A program made the translations under genes and the position numbers. A DNA stretch of 64,000 bases, from NCBI RefSeq assembly GCF_003971255.1, contig NZ_CP034660.1:2170001-2234000 (forward strand), in the 5' to 3' direction. This stretch comes from Colwellia sp. Arc7-635 (lineage in GTDB: Bacteria; Pseudomonadota; Gammaproteobacteria; Enterobacterales; Alteromonadaceae). Below are positions 54,415 through 63,964 of the stretch, in pieces. The stretch's first letter is position 1. The number at the start of each line of letters is the position of its first letter. Under the pieces are notes generated by a model. It was given only the letters and a program-made list of their open reading frames with translations. It was not told where the DNA came from and searched no databases.

Positions 54415-55854
54415 TTAATTACATTTTAATAATAGACGTATCTTTGTTTGTTTATCAATAGTGCAAACAGGGATTAAAATAGGCTGCAGTACTGCAAAGT
54501 CATTATTTTTTATGGCAATGGAAAATTTTTTATTTGATGCCAATAGTGCACTTAATTCATTTTCATCATTAAGCAGCTGTGCTTGTCCCTTCGAATAAAA
54601 TTGTGCACTAAAAGGGCGTTTATTCCAATAATAGAGTTCATTTTTTTGTGAAAAACTACGGTCTACACCAAGCAAACTTGACTCACTTTTTTTACTCATT
54701 AGGCCGGAACTTAATATTATGACAATGATAACGAGTAGTGTTAATGAAATTAAGGCCAAATAGTTACTCGCTTTACTCCACTGGCTATTTATTGCCACCA
54801 AAACCGCTAAAGCACTAAAACCAGGTAAGACATAAATAGGTAAAATATTACCCGCTAAAGTAAAAAGTAATAATGGCGATATCATCCAACAAATAAGATA
54901 TTTATTAATACCCAGTGTTTGGCCTCTACTGTGAGGTAATGTAATACCGCGATACTTTTTAACGATTAACCCTAAAGCAATAAATGACCAGGGGCAGGCA
55001 CAGATAACCCAGTAGAGCCAAATCATGCCTCTAGGTTTTACATGTGCACTACCGTATAAGTCACCTTGCCAGCCAGAAACAAGAAATCGCTGAACATGCT
55101 CGCCAAGTATAAAGTATTCCAGAAACCCAGGGGTACGTATTTCAGCCGCTATATACCAAGGTAAGATTAAGGTTAATAATAGCAACATGCCAGAGAGCCA
55201 AGGTAGTGATTTTATGGCATCCCAAAAACATTTTTGCCATACACTCCAGCACACTAGTGCAATGCCAACGAGAACAACCGCGACAGGGCCTTTGATTAAC
55301 ATACCTAACGCTAAAGCAACAAAAAACAAATGCCCTGATAACGCCTTATCTTTTTGACTATAGCACTGCCAAAAGCTCACCATTGCTATGGTATTTGCCA
55401 TTAGTAGCGCACTGTCGGTCATGACCATACCAATGGCAAGTATAAAGCCAAGACTAGAAGTGATAATTAATAGCGAAAAAATAGCTGAATTATTATTTGT
55501 GAGTGATTTAGTGAAGCGAAAAATTAAAGCACATGTGATCAAACCACAAAGAAAGTGCGGTATGCGAGCGGTGAATTCGCTGACCCCGAACCAAGAGAAG
55601 CTTAATGCACTGAGCCATGTTTGAAATGGCGGCTTGCCCCAAAAGGGCACGTTATAATCGAATTGAGGAGTTATCCAATTATTTGTTTCTGCCATTATTC
55701 GTGCCATTTCACCATATCTGGCTTCAGTAGTGTCGTATAGTGGAAATAACCCTAATGAAATTAGTCGCGTGGCGATTAAAGAAAGAATAAGTATTGTTGC
55801 CCAATACAGCAGCGACGTTGATGCTTTATCGTTATTGTGAGTTAGATTAACCAT
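54415..55854 (-). CDS. ArnT/PMT-family lipid-linked glycosyltransferase (GT39/83-like)
   Basis: The 479-residue polytopic protein has the periplasmic catalytic loop after TM1 with RLISLGLFPLYDTTEARYGE (catalytic-type Asp and Glu) and FWGKPPFQTW, and about 11-12 membrane helices. It probably transfers a sugar from undecaprenyl phosphate to lipid A or another acceptor on the periplasmic side. It begins inside the last codons of the GT2 gene (8-base overlap) and precedes the two-component pair by 10 bases, so all four genes form one operon. Confidence 0.85.
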   Translation of the reverse strand: MVNLTHNNDKASTSLLYWATILILSLIATRLISLGLFPLYDTTEARYGEMARIMAETNNWITPQFDYNVPFWGKPPFQTWLSALSFSWFGVSEFTARIPHFLCGLITCALIFRFTKSLTNNNSAIFSLLIITSSLGFILAIGMVMTDSALLMANTIAMVSFWQCYSQKDKALSGHLFFVALALGMLIKGPVAVVLVGIALVCWSVWQKCFWDAIKSLPWLSGMLLLLTLILPWYIAAEIRTPGFLEYFILGEHVQRFLVSGWQGDLYGSAHVKPRGMIWLYWVICACPWSFIALGLIVKKYRGITLPHSRGQTLGINKYLICWMISPLLLFTLAGNILPIYVLPGFSALAVLVAINSQWSKASNYLALISLTLLVIIVIILSSGLMSKKSESSLLGVDRSFSQKNELYYWNKRPFSAQFYSKGQAQLLNDENELSALLASNKKFSIAIKNNDFAVLQPILIPVCTIDKQTKIRLLLKCN

Positions 55855-56845
55855 GTTTCTTTGCCATTGCGTTCATCATGCTATTTTTTTCTTTATCCAT
55901 AATCAAGTATATTGGACGAGCTTTGGTTTCAGCATAAATACGGCCGACATATTCACCCAAAATACCAATAGATAATAATTGTACGCCACCTAAAAATAGT
56001 TGAATTAACATCATAGTAGGGTAACCGGCGACAGCTTCACCAAAAATAAGCGTTTTGATAACAATCCAAAATCCGTAGATAAAAGCAGAAGCTGAAATGA
56101 GTGCACCAGCCCACGTTGCAATTCTCAGCGGTTTGATACTAAAGGCCGTGATACCCGACAGACCTAATTTAACTAGTTGTATAAATGACCATTTAGTTTC
56201 ACCAGCAGCGCGTTCAGGACGTTCGAAACTAATTGTGGTTTGCTTATAACCAGGCCAAGAAAGAATGCCTTTCATGTAGCGGCTGCGCTCAGACAGTTGC
56301 TTGATATCCTCAACCACTCTTCTACTTAGTAATCTAAAGTCACCGACATCTTTTTGTAAAGGTACATCGGATAAATAATCAAGTAAGCGGTAATAAACGT
56401 GAGCTGACCAGCATTTGAATTTCGATTCTCCCAATCGAGCGCTACGTCTCATGTTAACCACGTCATAGCCTTGACGCCATGCTGCTAACATGTCTGGAAT
56501 GAGTTCTGGCGGATCTTGTAAGTCGGCATCCAATAAAACAATCGCTTGCCCTTTAGCATGATCAATTCCAGCTGTCATCGCTGCTTCTTTACCAAAATTT
56601 CGGCTAAGATTAATACACTCAATATTGGCGTAATGACTCTCCAAATCAAGCATGATATTCCAGCTGTCATCTGTGCTGCCGTCATTGATATAAACGATTT
56701 CAAAGCTAGATTCTGACTGAGTACTTAATACTTTTGCTAGATGATGATGAAATATCGGTAGCATTTCTTGTTCATTAAAAACAGGTACTATGATACTTAA
56801 GGTTATTTCATCTTTAATCGATTGCTGTGGGGTTACAAGCTGCAT
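55847..56845 (-). CDS. GT2 family glycosyltransferase (GtrB/DPM1-like)
   Basis: The 332-residue protein has an N-terminal GT-A domain: SIIVPVFNEQEMLP, YINDGSTDDSW, and LLDADLQDPPELIP (DXD type). Two C-terminal membrane helices (about 235-258 and 270-300) follow. It matches enzymes that load a sugar onto undecaprenyl phosphate on the cytoplasmic face, the first step for the ArnT-like transferase. It is first in the leftward operon, with a GGAGAGATGA ribosome site. GtrA, the flippase-like partner, is divergent. Confidence 0.92.
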   Translation of the reverse strand: MQLVTPQQSIKDEITLSIIVPVFNEQEMLPIFHHHLAKVLSTQSESSFEIVYINDGSTDDSWNIMLDLESHYANIECINLSRNFGKEAAMTAGIDHAKGQAIVLLDADLQDPPELIPDMLAAWRQGYDVVNMRRSARLGESKFKCWSAHVYYRLLDYLSDVPLQKDVGDFRLLSRRVVEDIKQLSERSRYMKGILSWPGYKQTTISFERPERAAGETKWSFIQLVKLGLSGITAFSIKPLRIATWAGALISASAFIYGFWIVIKTLIFGEAVAGYPTMMLIQLFLGGVQLLSIGILGEYVGRIYAETKARPIYLIMDKEKNSMMNAMAKKHG

Positions 56846-56979
56846 TCATCTCTCCAAAATTTAATCTGAAGCGAGTGTAAAGTGAAGAAGGTCTAAAAAA
56901 AGTCAAAGCCAACTGACAATTTGTAGACCTATTTTAAAGTAACCTCTATATAACTTAGTGATTATTGATTTTGGCGATT

Positions 56980-57354
56980 ATGCAGCAGTTTAAAAAGTTT
57001 TGTATTATAGGTGGTTTAGGTTTTGCCGTTGATAGTTTGTTTTTTTTACTTTTAAATCAAATGACTGACAATATAATGTTGGCTAGATTATTATCATTTT
57101 GGTTAGCAGCGAGTGTTACATGGCTTGGTAATCGAATTTACACTTATAATCATCAACAATTCACTGATGTTTTTTTTCAATGGTATAAGCATATGTTAAC
57201 CGCGCACTTTTCGGGAGGTGTAAATTTGCTTATATTTTGGCTTACCAAAGATACTCTGTCGATATCTATCGCATTTTGCCTTGGTATTTTTGTTGGTGTG
57301 TTCAGCAATTACTTTTTGGCGAATCGATTCGTTTTTGTAAATAGTTCAGCTTAA
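56980..57354 (+). CDS. GtrA-family membrane protein (putative polyprenyl-sugar flippase)
   Basis: From the ATG at 56980 the product is 124 residues and begins MQQFKKFCIIGGLGFAVDS, the usual GtrA opening. An upstream TTG would add five residues. It has four membrane helices (about 10-28, 35-53, 72-91, 98-115) and the motif TWLGNRIYTY. GtrA proteins are thought to move undecaprenyl-phosphate-linked sugar across the membrane. It is divergent from the GT2 gene with a 134-base spacer, completing a GtrA-GT2-ArnT-like set. Confidence 0.85.
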   Translation: MQQFKKFCIIGGLGFAVDSLFFLLLNQMTDNIMLARLLSFWLAASVTWLGNRIYTYNHQQFTDVFFQWYKHMLTAHFSGGVNLLIFWLTKDTLSISIAFCLGIFVGVFSNYFLANRFVFVNSSA

Positions 57355-57500
57355 CAAGTTTATTTTTAGTCACAGCCAAGAATACTCATAGTTATAAGAC
57401 ATTTTATAGACGTAAAGGCTGACAAACTCATTATTAATATTTAGTACTCTTTTGACTTTTCACAAGAGTGAAATTTTAAAGACAGTAATGAGGTTGTTTT

Positions 57501-58583
57501 ATGAAACGGATTCAAGTTGGTTTTATTGCCGTTACTTGTGCTAGCTTAATTGGTTGTGGTGGCAATGGGGGCGGAGGGGGAGAAAACGATCCTCAAGTGA
57601 GAGATTATTCTGACACTTTTACTGCTTTACTATCTACGCCACCTTATCCTATGACTAACCCTTATAATGAAGTTAAAGAACAGCTGGGTGAACTCCTATT
57701 TTGGGATCCCATATTGTCTGGCGATCAAAATACTTCCTGTGCTTCATGTCATCATCCGGACTTTGGTTGGGCTGATGGCCGCCGTTTCTCTATAGGATCT
57801 GACGGTATTGGTCTAGGGCCCGCAAGGTTTGGCTCTGAAATAACCCCTATTCATTCCCCTACAATTATGAATGTTGCTTTTACGGGCACAACGGTCAATA
57901 AAAGCACAAACAGCTTTGTTTCTGGTGGCTACTTTTGGGACTTAAGAGTAGACACATTGGAAAAACAGGCTGAAGGGCCGATTAAAAACCCGATAGAGAT
58001 GCTCGGTTATAATATAGCTGAAGCAGATATTATGGCTGCGGTTGTGAATCGACTAAAAGCAATTCCCGAATATGTAGGCTTATTTCAGCAAGCATTTCCT
58101 GAAACAAAGGCGATAAATAGTGAAAATATCACTAAAGCACTTGCTACTTTTGAAAGAAAAATTATAACGCCAAACTCACGATTTGATCAATTTCTTGCTG
58201 GCGACCAAACGGTGTTAACGCAGCAAGAAGTGATTGGCCTTAATAAATTTATAGATAGCGGTTGTGCTCGCTGTCATTCGGGACCGATGCTTTCTGATAA
58301 TGCTATTCACCTTGGCGAAGCCATTATTAACGACGTAGTTGTACGTACCCCTAGTTTAAGAAATATCTCTTTCACTGCCCCGTACATGCATGACGGTTCA
58401 CGCCCTCGGTTGATAGATGCGATCGCTGATTATGAAAACAGAGGTGATATCGACGTGAATATTGACGATGATGATTTTAATGATATAGCGGTATTTTTAA
58501 GAACGCTGGATACGAGTACCTTTTATAAAGGCAAGCCTGACGTTGTGCCAAGTGGCTTAACCGTTGGTGGTGATATTTATTAG
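57501..58583 (+). CDS. Di-heme cytochrome c peroxidase / MauG family lipoprotein
   Basis: The 360-residue protein has a lipoprotein signal with SLIGC (C19) and a Gly-rich spacer. Heme motifs CASCH (80-84) and CARCH (255-259) follow. The first lies in LLFWDPILSGDQNTSCASCHHPDFGW, with HxxFW-like residues typical of the CcpA/MauG family, and the MHDG motif is present. It probably reduces hydrogen peroxide, or oxidises a substrate, at the periplasmic or outer-membrane face. A monocistronic gene preceded by a 146-base promoter region. Confidence 0.9.
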   Translation: MKRIQVGFIAVTCASLIGCGGNGGGGGENDPQVRDYSDTFTALLSTPPYPMTNPYNEVKEQLGELLFWDPILSGDQNTSCASCHHPDFGWADGRRFSIGSDGIGLGPARFGSEITPIHSPTIMNVAFTGTTVNKSTNSFVSGGYFWDLRVDTLEKQAEGPIKNPIEMLGYNIAEADIMAAVVNRLKAIPEYVGLFQQAFPETKAINSENITKALATFERKIITPNSRFDQFLAGDQTVLTQQEVIGLNKFIDSGCARCHSGPMLSDNAIHLGEAIINDVVVRTPSLRNISFTAPYMHDGSRPRLIDAIADYENRGDIDVNIDDDDFNDIAVFLRTLDTSTFYKGKPDVVPSGLTVGGDIY

Positions 58584-59024
58584 AATTTATACTTCATTTC
58601 GAAAAGCTGAAAGTTATCAGTCTTTATTAAAGTTCAAGCCTTGATTTTGTAGAAGTAGATGGTTTAACTTCGCGCACTAACGACCCTATAATCCAACATA
58701 AATTTTCACGAGTATGTAAAACTATTGGCACGTCACGAAATAAATAATTACGATATGAAAATCTTGTAAAAAAAAGAGAGTATTGGTGTTGAGGGCTATC
58801 ATATCTAGAAATGTAACCGGCTCACAATAAACAAACATATCAAGCTTAAAACACTGTCGATGAGCCTGATCATAAACTTATTTCATGAATGAGTGATTTA
58901 GGCTGTCAATAACTTAGATTAAATCGATGTAGGTAAGTCCCTTCATAAATTTGATAAACGCATGATCTAGGGGCGTAAATCTCATGATTGGAATTTATTG
59001 CACTTTTTACTTAAATATAAAAAT
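58584..59024. other. Convergent intergenic stretch
   Basis: The stretch lies between the peroxidase gene and the leftward STAS-like gene. No gene, RNA, convincing terminator or repeat was found in it. Confidence 0.55.
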
Positions 59025-59420
59025 TTAATTTTTATCGGCTAACAATTTTATATTCAACCATTTTAGCGCTTCTGATTCTGTTTCAAAAAAAGCTGTCTGA
59101 ACATTCTTATATTTATTGTAGGTTTGCTCTAATAGAGTGATTTGTAAACTGTTAGAGCAAATTACGGCTTCAAATTTTTCATTATTTTGATCTGCCCATG
59201 CATTTACTTTATCTATTTCATTCCAAATGTCGGGCGTGCCCAACTCCCATGACGATAAATCAACCAAACAGGCCCATGGTGAGTGGAGTAGTGTTTTGGC
59301 TAACTCCTTATATTCTTGACAACATCTCAAAGCGGTTTCAAAATTCCATGCACCTTTGGGCCGCATGATTAAAATTTGGCCAACAACTTCAAATTCAAAC
59401 GAACCATGTTCTAACCACAT
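59025..59420 (-). CDS. STAS-like small cytoplasmic protein
   Basis: The 131-residue protein has an alternating strand-helix pattern (GQILIMRPKGAWNFETALRC, WACLVDLSSWE, FEAVICSNS, FFETESEALKWLN), which resembles the STAS/SpoIIAA fold seen in small Vibrio and Alteromonas proteins of unknown role. No catalytic or phosphorylatable Ser motif of anti-sigma antagonists is obvious. It is a single leftward gene. Confidence 0.5.
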   Translation of the reverse strand: MWLEHGSFEFEVVGQILIMRPKGAWNFETALRCCQEYKELAKTLLHSPWACLVDLSSWELGTPDIWNEIDKVNAWADQNNEKFEAVICSNSLQITLLEQTYNKYKNVQTAFFETESEALKWLNIKLLADKN

Positions 59421-59792
59421 ACTATTTAACCTGTGAGCAAAAATTTAGAATCAAGACTGAATCTATCTAATATTTAAATCGACTAGTATAGTATATTGAT
59501 AGCAAAATTTTACTTAGTAAGCATCAAATGAGCAAAGTGTATATTAACATAATGGAATTTCACTGCTGTAATAAATAAATTAGCTTTGTTTAAAATCAAT
59601 AGTTAGTAGTTAAATTAACAGGTTATTTAGTCATGCCTTTCGTTGGACTGAAAAATAAGCCATAGCAATATTATGAGTTAATGCTCATAACATACTTTTT
59701 CTCTGCTAAGGTTAGAAAATTGCAAAAGGTGTTTGTTATCATAAACGGTCTACATGATTTAAACGTGACTCATTTAGGTGAGAAGTATACGT

Positions 59793-59841
59793 TACTCATG
59801 CCCAGAAAATAATGCAACATGTTCTTTTCTGGGTATGAGTA
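59793..59841. repeat. 17-bp stem inverted repeat
   Basis: TACTCATGCCCAGAAAA (59793-59809) pairs with TTTTCTGGGTATGAGTA (59825-59841) with one wobble position and a 15-base loop. Confidence 0.75.
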
Positions 59842-59920
59842 TATTTAGATAAGTCTTAATTTCTGGCCGTATTCAATATTAAGGGCAGTATTTTATAATA
59901 TCGATGCGCTGTTAGATAAG

Positions 59921-59958
59921 TTAATTACCGCTATTAAATATAAGGTAGCGGTAATTAA
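59921..59958 (-). terminator. Hairpin after the TonB receptor gene
   Basis: TTAATTACCGCT (59921-59932) and AGCGGTAATTAA (59947-59958) form a perfect 12-base stem with a 14-base loop, 24 bases after the receptor stop. No T tract follows, so it may be a weak terminator or a protective hairpin. Confidence 0.5.
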
Positions 59959-59981
59959 TGCGGTATTACTAGGTTAATAAA

Positions 59982-62036
59982 CTAGAACGCATAGCTTACG
60001 TTTAAGTTAACACTACGACCTTCTTCATAATAATTAGTCGGATTGCTAACATCGCCATTTCTTTCGTATTCTTTACGTTGCGCATAGCCACGATCGAATA
60101 GGTTAGTTGCCGATAACTTAACCGTTAAGCCACTAACAGCTTTCGGCTCGTATGTACCAAAAACATCCATAGTAAACCAAGAATTAAAACCTTCAGCTGG
60201 AATTTCTTCGCTGCCACCGTTCTCAATAAGTTGCTCTGTAGGTACATTGTCATGCTTGAATGCAAATGTTGCACTTGTACCAATTACCAGATCTTCGTTA
60301 ACGTTGTAATTACTGATAAGGTTAACCTTGTCAGACGGCATGCTTTGTAAGAACCAACCTGTATTAGTATCTGTGCCGCGAGTTCTACCATAGCTAGCAG
60401 AGAAGTCAAAATCTCCTAATAAATAACTTGATGTTACTTCAAAACCTTTTAATTTCGCTTCACCAATATTAACTTTTTCACCATCAGGCCAGTCAACACT
60501 GTAAATATCAGTAATAAAGTCTTGGATATCATTTTGGAAGATATTCACTCGTGTTACTAAAGAATCGTTATTAGCAAAAACACTTTGGTAATCAAAAACT
60601 ACACCTAACTCTTTGTTGTCAGCACGCTCAGACTTTAAGTTCGGATTAGGCTTAAAGCCACGGCCAGAAGTAAATAGCGAGCCATTACCTGGGTTGTTAA
60701 TTGCTTCAGCATATGAAGCAAAAAACTTAATTTCGTCATTAGCATGGTAAATTACATTTAATGATTTAGACGCACGTGTTTCTGTCCGACCATCTCTTAA
60801 TAATGCTTCACCATCTAAGCCGATAGCATTAGATGATTCTACGTAAAAGGAATCATAACGAATACCTGGTATCACTTCAAAAGCGTCTCCAATAGGTAAC
60901 TGTACATTCACCCAAGCTGCAAGCTTATGTGCTTCACTTGATGCTTCACTACCTGCACTTTCATCTTCAACTACTTCACCCGTGTTAGCATCAGTCTTGA
61001 TAATAGCACCAGTGTGCGTTGTAAAATGACCTGATGTACCATAGTGTACTAAACCAAAGTCAGTTAATGAATTGTTGCCAATGCTATAGCCCCAGCTCTC
61101 ATCTTGAATGTCTTGGATACCTTCAATATCGCCTCTTTCTTCTTCCCAAGAGAATGAATCAACATTGTTCAAATACAATGATGCTTGTAGGTCTAGTAAA
61201 TCATTATCACTGGCAGAGTCACTCCAGACTAATGAGCTACCGGTATACTTAGCGTCACGGAAACCAACATCGTTTCTTACTTGGTATGTACGGCTGTCGT
61301 CATAATTAAAAGTAAAGACTAAACGTTGATCGGCACTGAATTGGTTGCCTACTTTAATAAGGCCAGACGTTTGGTCACCACGGGTTCTTTCATTAACGCC
61401 GCCGCCACCTATTTCGTAACCATCGCGGTCACTTGTTTGGCCTGCAACTAAATAATCAAGCGTATCTGATTTACCAAACAAAGATAAGCCATAATCTGTT
61501 TGTGCATTGTTACTACGGTAGCCTAAATCAACTTTAGCGCCAAATGTCTCATCTTGCGCTAATAAGTCTAACGCAGACAAGGTTGCAATAGTGACTTTAC
61601 CTGCTGCTGCACCAGACGTTGGTCCGGCAGTTACTTTGATACTTTTAACAAAGTTAGGATTTAAGTGCCAGCTGCCTCGCTTGGTTGCATAATTACTTTG
61701 ATAAATACCATCAATAGCAATGTAAGCGTGAGATTGCGGCAAACCACGAATTGAAATGTTTTCACTCGTTGGCGTTGGTCCGCCCAAAATATCAACATTA
61801 GGAATAATGCGTAACGCGGCAGGCACGTTTTTACTTGCTATATTCTTAATCGTTGCTTCATTAAGCGTTGAAATAGCCTGAGGCGCTCTAACAGAATCTT
61901 GTTTACTTTCTTCTGAGTCGCTTGCAATAACAGTAATGCTATCAAGTAAGTATTTGTCTGCGTCGTTAACTTCAGCTATTGCTGATTGGCTGCTTAGGGC
62001 TAAGCACACTGCCAGTGAAATTTTAGATGTGTTCAT
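59982..62036 (-). CDS. TonB-dependent outer-membrane receptor
   Basis: From the ATG at 62036 (GGAATAAC upstream) the protein is 684 residues and begins with a signal peptide, MNTSKISLAVCLALSSQSAIA. A GTG 69 bases upstream would precede the signal. A plug domain follows (IRGLPQSHAYIAIDGIYQSN, then IKVTAGPTSGAAAGKVTI) and then a 22-strand-type barrel ending ...SVNLNVSYAF. NPNLKSERADNKELG and the YAEAINNPG region are typical of siderophore, heme or other metal-complex receptors. A DUF4198 gene follows upstream in the same direction. Substrate not readable. Confidence 0.9.
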   Translation of the reverse strand: MNTSKISLAVCLALSSQSAIAEVNDADKYLLDSITVIASDSEESKQDSVRAPQAISTLNEATIKNIASKNVPAALRIIPNVDILGGPTPTSENISIRGLPQSHAYIAIDGIYQSNYATKRGSWHLNPNFVKSIKVTAGPTSGAAAGKVTIATLSALDLLAQDETFGAKVDLGYRSNNAQTDYGLSLFGKSDTLDYLVAGQTSDRDGYEIGGGGVNERTRGDQTSGLIKVGNQFSADQRLVFTFNYDDSRTYQVRNDVGFRDAKYTGSSLVWSDSASDNDLLDLQASLYLNNVDSFSWEEERGDIEGIQDIQDESWGYSIGNNSLTDFGLVHYGTSGHFTTHTGAIIKTDANTGEVVEDESAGSEASSEAHKLAAWVNVQLPIGDAFEVIPGIRYDSFYVESSNAIGLDGEALLRDGRTETRASKSLNVIYHANDEIKFFASYAEAINNPGNGSLFTSGRGFKPNPNLKSERADNKELGVVFDYQSVFANNDSLVTRVNIFQNDIQDFITDIYSVDWPDGEKVNIGEAKLKGFEVTSSYLLGDFDFSASYGRTRGTDTNTGWFLQSMPSDKVNLISNYNVNEDLVIGTSATFAFKHDNVPTEQLIENGGSEEIPAEGFNSWFTMDVFGTYEPKAVSGLTVKLSATNLFDRGYAQRKEYERNGDVSNPTNYYEEGRSVNLNVSYAF

Positions 62037-62314
62037 TAAAGTTATTCCTAAATGGTATTGCAAATGAGAGTTATTATAATTTAGAGTTTGTGTTCTAATT
62101 GTCACATGAACGTATTTAGGGTGAAGTAATACAAAACTATTTAGTGACTGGCTTACTTTTTCACGAAAAAAACGGATAATTACTGATTGGCATTAAAAAT
62201 GAGAAGAATTAATTTTAATCGCTATAAGCAGGTTCGTTAATATTGGGAACTTAGCGTAAGAAGGGGATGACGCGGGCTAAGGTCGCCCCCGTCAATTTGG
62301 ACTTTACATTGTGC

Positions 62315-63118
62315 TTATTGAGTGATCTCAAATGTTAAGAATTTTTCAATAGATCTGAAGTCAGCTTTAGCATTACCTTTAAGCTCTACACCGAATTCAA
62401 CACCCATTAAATAACGTCCAGGGTGTTTTGGCTTGAAAGTAACAAGGCCTTTATCTTTTGCAGTTAAGTTAACTTCAACTTTATCGCTGTCTTGGTAATA
62501 AAATTCATTTAGGCTTTTCAACGCAACTTCAGCTTCAGGTATAGGTTGACCGTTATAAGTTAATTTGAAGCTAAAGGCTTTGCCCGCTCTTAATTTATTA
62601 GGGTGCTGCATTAGCACAATTTGTAAGCCGTCATCACGGGTTTGCTTTATATCACTAAAGCCATTATAGCTAACGTATGTTTCTGTAATTATTTGTTTTT
62701 CTACTGTTTTTTCAGGTTTGGAGCCTTTAGGTAATGTGTGATACTCTGTTTTAGGCATTCTAATTTTATGTTTTTTACCTGCTTCATCAAAATAGAATGA
62801 AAGAAACACTTGTGTCATTGGGCTTTCGAAATGATAAGTACCAGATTCATTGAATTCTACTTCAAATACTTCTTTTACTTTACCTGAGTAATCCGCATTC
62901 AACGTTGTTGATGTACCTTTTGGTGACGTCATCATAAGGCTCTTAACTTCATGATTTGATTCAGCAACGTATGCTTGAGCTGAACGAGAAACATCTAATG
63001 CAAATACTTTTTGTTCTTCGCTATTAATTTCATGAGTATCGGCTTTTATCCAAATATCATGGGCTTGTACGGCAGTGCATGTAGCGAATAAAGCGCTGGC
63101 GAGTATAATTTTTTTCAT
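62315..63118 (-). CDS. DUF4198 periplasmic protein
   Basis: The 267-residue protein starts at ATG 63118 (AGGAAA upstream) with a signal peptide and then AHDIWIKADTHEI, a His-containing N-terminus typical of DUF4198. A second conserved segment, KHPGRYLMGVEFG, lies near the C-terminus. Members are periplasmic and often encoded next to TonB receptors for metals; a metal-binding role is likely but not proven. It lies 278 bases upstream of the receptor gene on the same strand. Confidence 0.8.
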   Translation of the reverse strand: MKKIILASALFATCTAVQAHDIWIKADTHEINSEEQKVFALDVSRSAQAYVAESNHEVKSLMMTSPKGTSTTLNADYSGKVKEVFEVEFNESGTYHFESPMTQVFLSFYFDEAGKKHKIRMPKTEYHTLPKGSKPEKTVEKQIITETYVSYNGFSDIKQTRDDGLQIVLMQHPNKLRAGKAFSFKLTYNGQPIPEAEVALKSLNEFYYQDSDKVEVNLTAKDKGLVTFKPKHPGRYLMGVEFGVELKGNAKADFRSIEKFLTFEITQ

Positions 63119-63176
63119 TAAGTCGTTTCCTTTAATTGACAACAGCAATCATTATTGCCCAACTTGTATCACCGAA

Positions 63177-63196
63177 TTGTCACTTGGGGGTGACAA
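63177..63196. promoter_or_regulatory. Operator-like inverted repeat in a divergent spacer
   Basis: TTGTCAC and GTGACAA are separated by six bases. The repeat lies between the divergent DUF4198 and DUF2798 genes (59 and 56 bases from their ATGs), where one regulator could serve both. Confidence 0.5.
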
Positions 63197-63251
63197 ATTG
63201 TAGACAGCTTTGCCTTTACACTGTAAAAATCATTCAACAGATAGGATATAA

Positions 63252-63482
63252 ATGAGTTATAAACTAAAATTTAGATTATTGACTTCTGCGTTAATGTCGC
63301 TGTTAATGGCCTCTGTCATGAGCGGCTGTATTATTGCGATGAAATTCAATGGTACCGGCGTGTTATTCCTAGAGGCATGGCGTGATGCTTTTATTTTTGC
63401 ATGGCCCATTGCCTTTCCAACAGCGTTTTTCATGGGCCCAGTGGTACAATATTTGGTTAAGAAAATATTGCCGGAAAGCTAG
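63252..63482 (+). CDS. DUF2798 family small membrane protein
   Basis: The 76-residue protein has two membrane helices (about 8-30 and 45-68), with LTSALMSLLMASVMSG and FAWPIAFPTAFFMGPVVQYLVKK, matching DUF2798. Function is unknown. It is divergent from the DUF4198 gene across the inverted repeat and converges with the DUF2271 gene (their stops overlap by four bases). Confidence 0.8.
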   Translation: MSYKLKFRLLTSALMSLLMASVMSGCIIAMKFNGTGVLFLEAWRDAFIFAWPIAFPTAFFMGPVVQYLVKKILPES

Positions 63483-63964
63483 TTATTATTTCCACGTTCA
63501 ATACAAAACTTTTCTATTTCAAGTTCGCCATTAACGCATGATTTTGTCAGTGAAATAGGGAGAGTGATTAACTCTCTCTTACCATGCTCTCGTGCGACTT
63601 CTAAAGAAATTTTATCCCAAGTACTATCGACTATAAATTCATAGTTAAATTTCTTACTTCTATTGGTTGCTGAGGTAACCGCGTCACTTTCACTGCGGTT
63701 TTCTCGCGCAATACTACGCCAAAACTTTTTCAAATCTCTTAACCATTTGACCTTTTCTCTGATCACTACCAACGCTTTATGTTGATTGTTTTTTTTACTT
63801 AGCCAGAGAGAAAAATATGGATTTAGCTGGTTTTTATCAAAAGAGGGCAGTTCAATTTGCACTGTTATTTTTTGCTCTACAGCGATTGATTCGTCAGCAG
63901 ATGACTGACCCATGAAAAGCACGCTAGATAATAAAATGATGAAAAAACTCGATGTTATTTGCAA
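63479..63964 (-). CDS. DUF2271 family periplasmic protein
   Basis: The 161-residue protein has a signal peptide (FFIILLSSVLFMGQSSA). LNPYFSLWLSKKNNQHKALVVI and KVKWLRDLKKFWR follow, the last with the Trp/Leu pattern of DUF2271. Family members usually sit near TonB receptors, DUF4198, PepSY and ApbE-like genes. A further gene of that cluster could lie just beyond the window's right edge. It ends three codons into the end of the DUF2798 gene on the other strand. Confidence 0.65.
   Translation of the reverse strand: MQITSSFFIILLSSVLFMGQSSADESIAVEQKITVQIELPSFDKNQLNPYFSLWLSKKNNQHKALVVIREKVKWLRDLKKFWRSIARENRSESDAVTSATNRSKKFNYEFIVDSTWDKISLEVAREHGKRELITLPISLTKSCVNGELEIEKFCIERGNNN

Larger units (their letters stand above)
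59421..59981. other. Intergenic region with two large hairpins
   Basis: The 561-base gap between the STAS-like gene and the TonB receptor stop holds two inverted repeats (59793-59841 and 59921-59958). No gene is visible. Confidence 0.6.
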
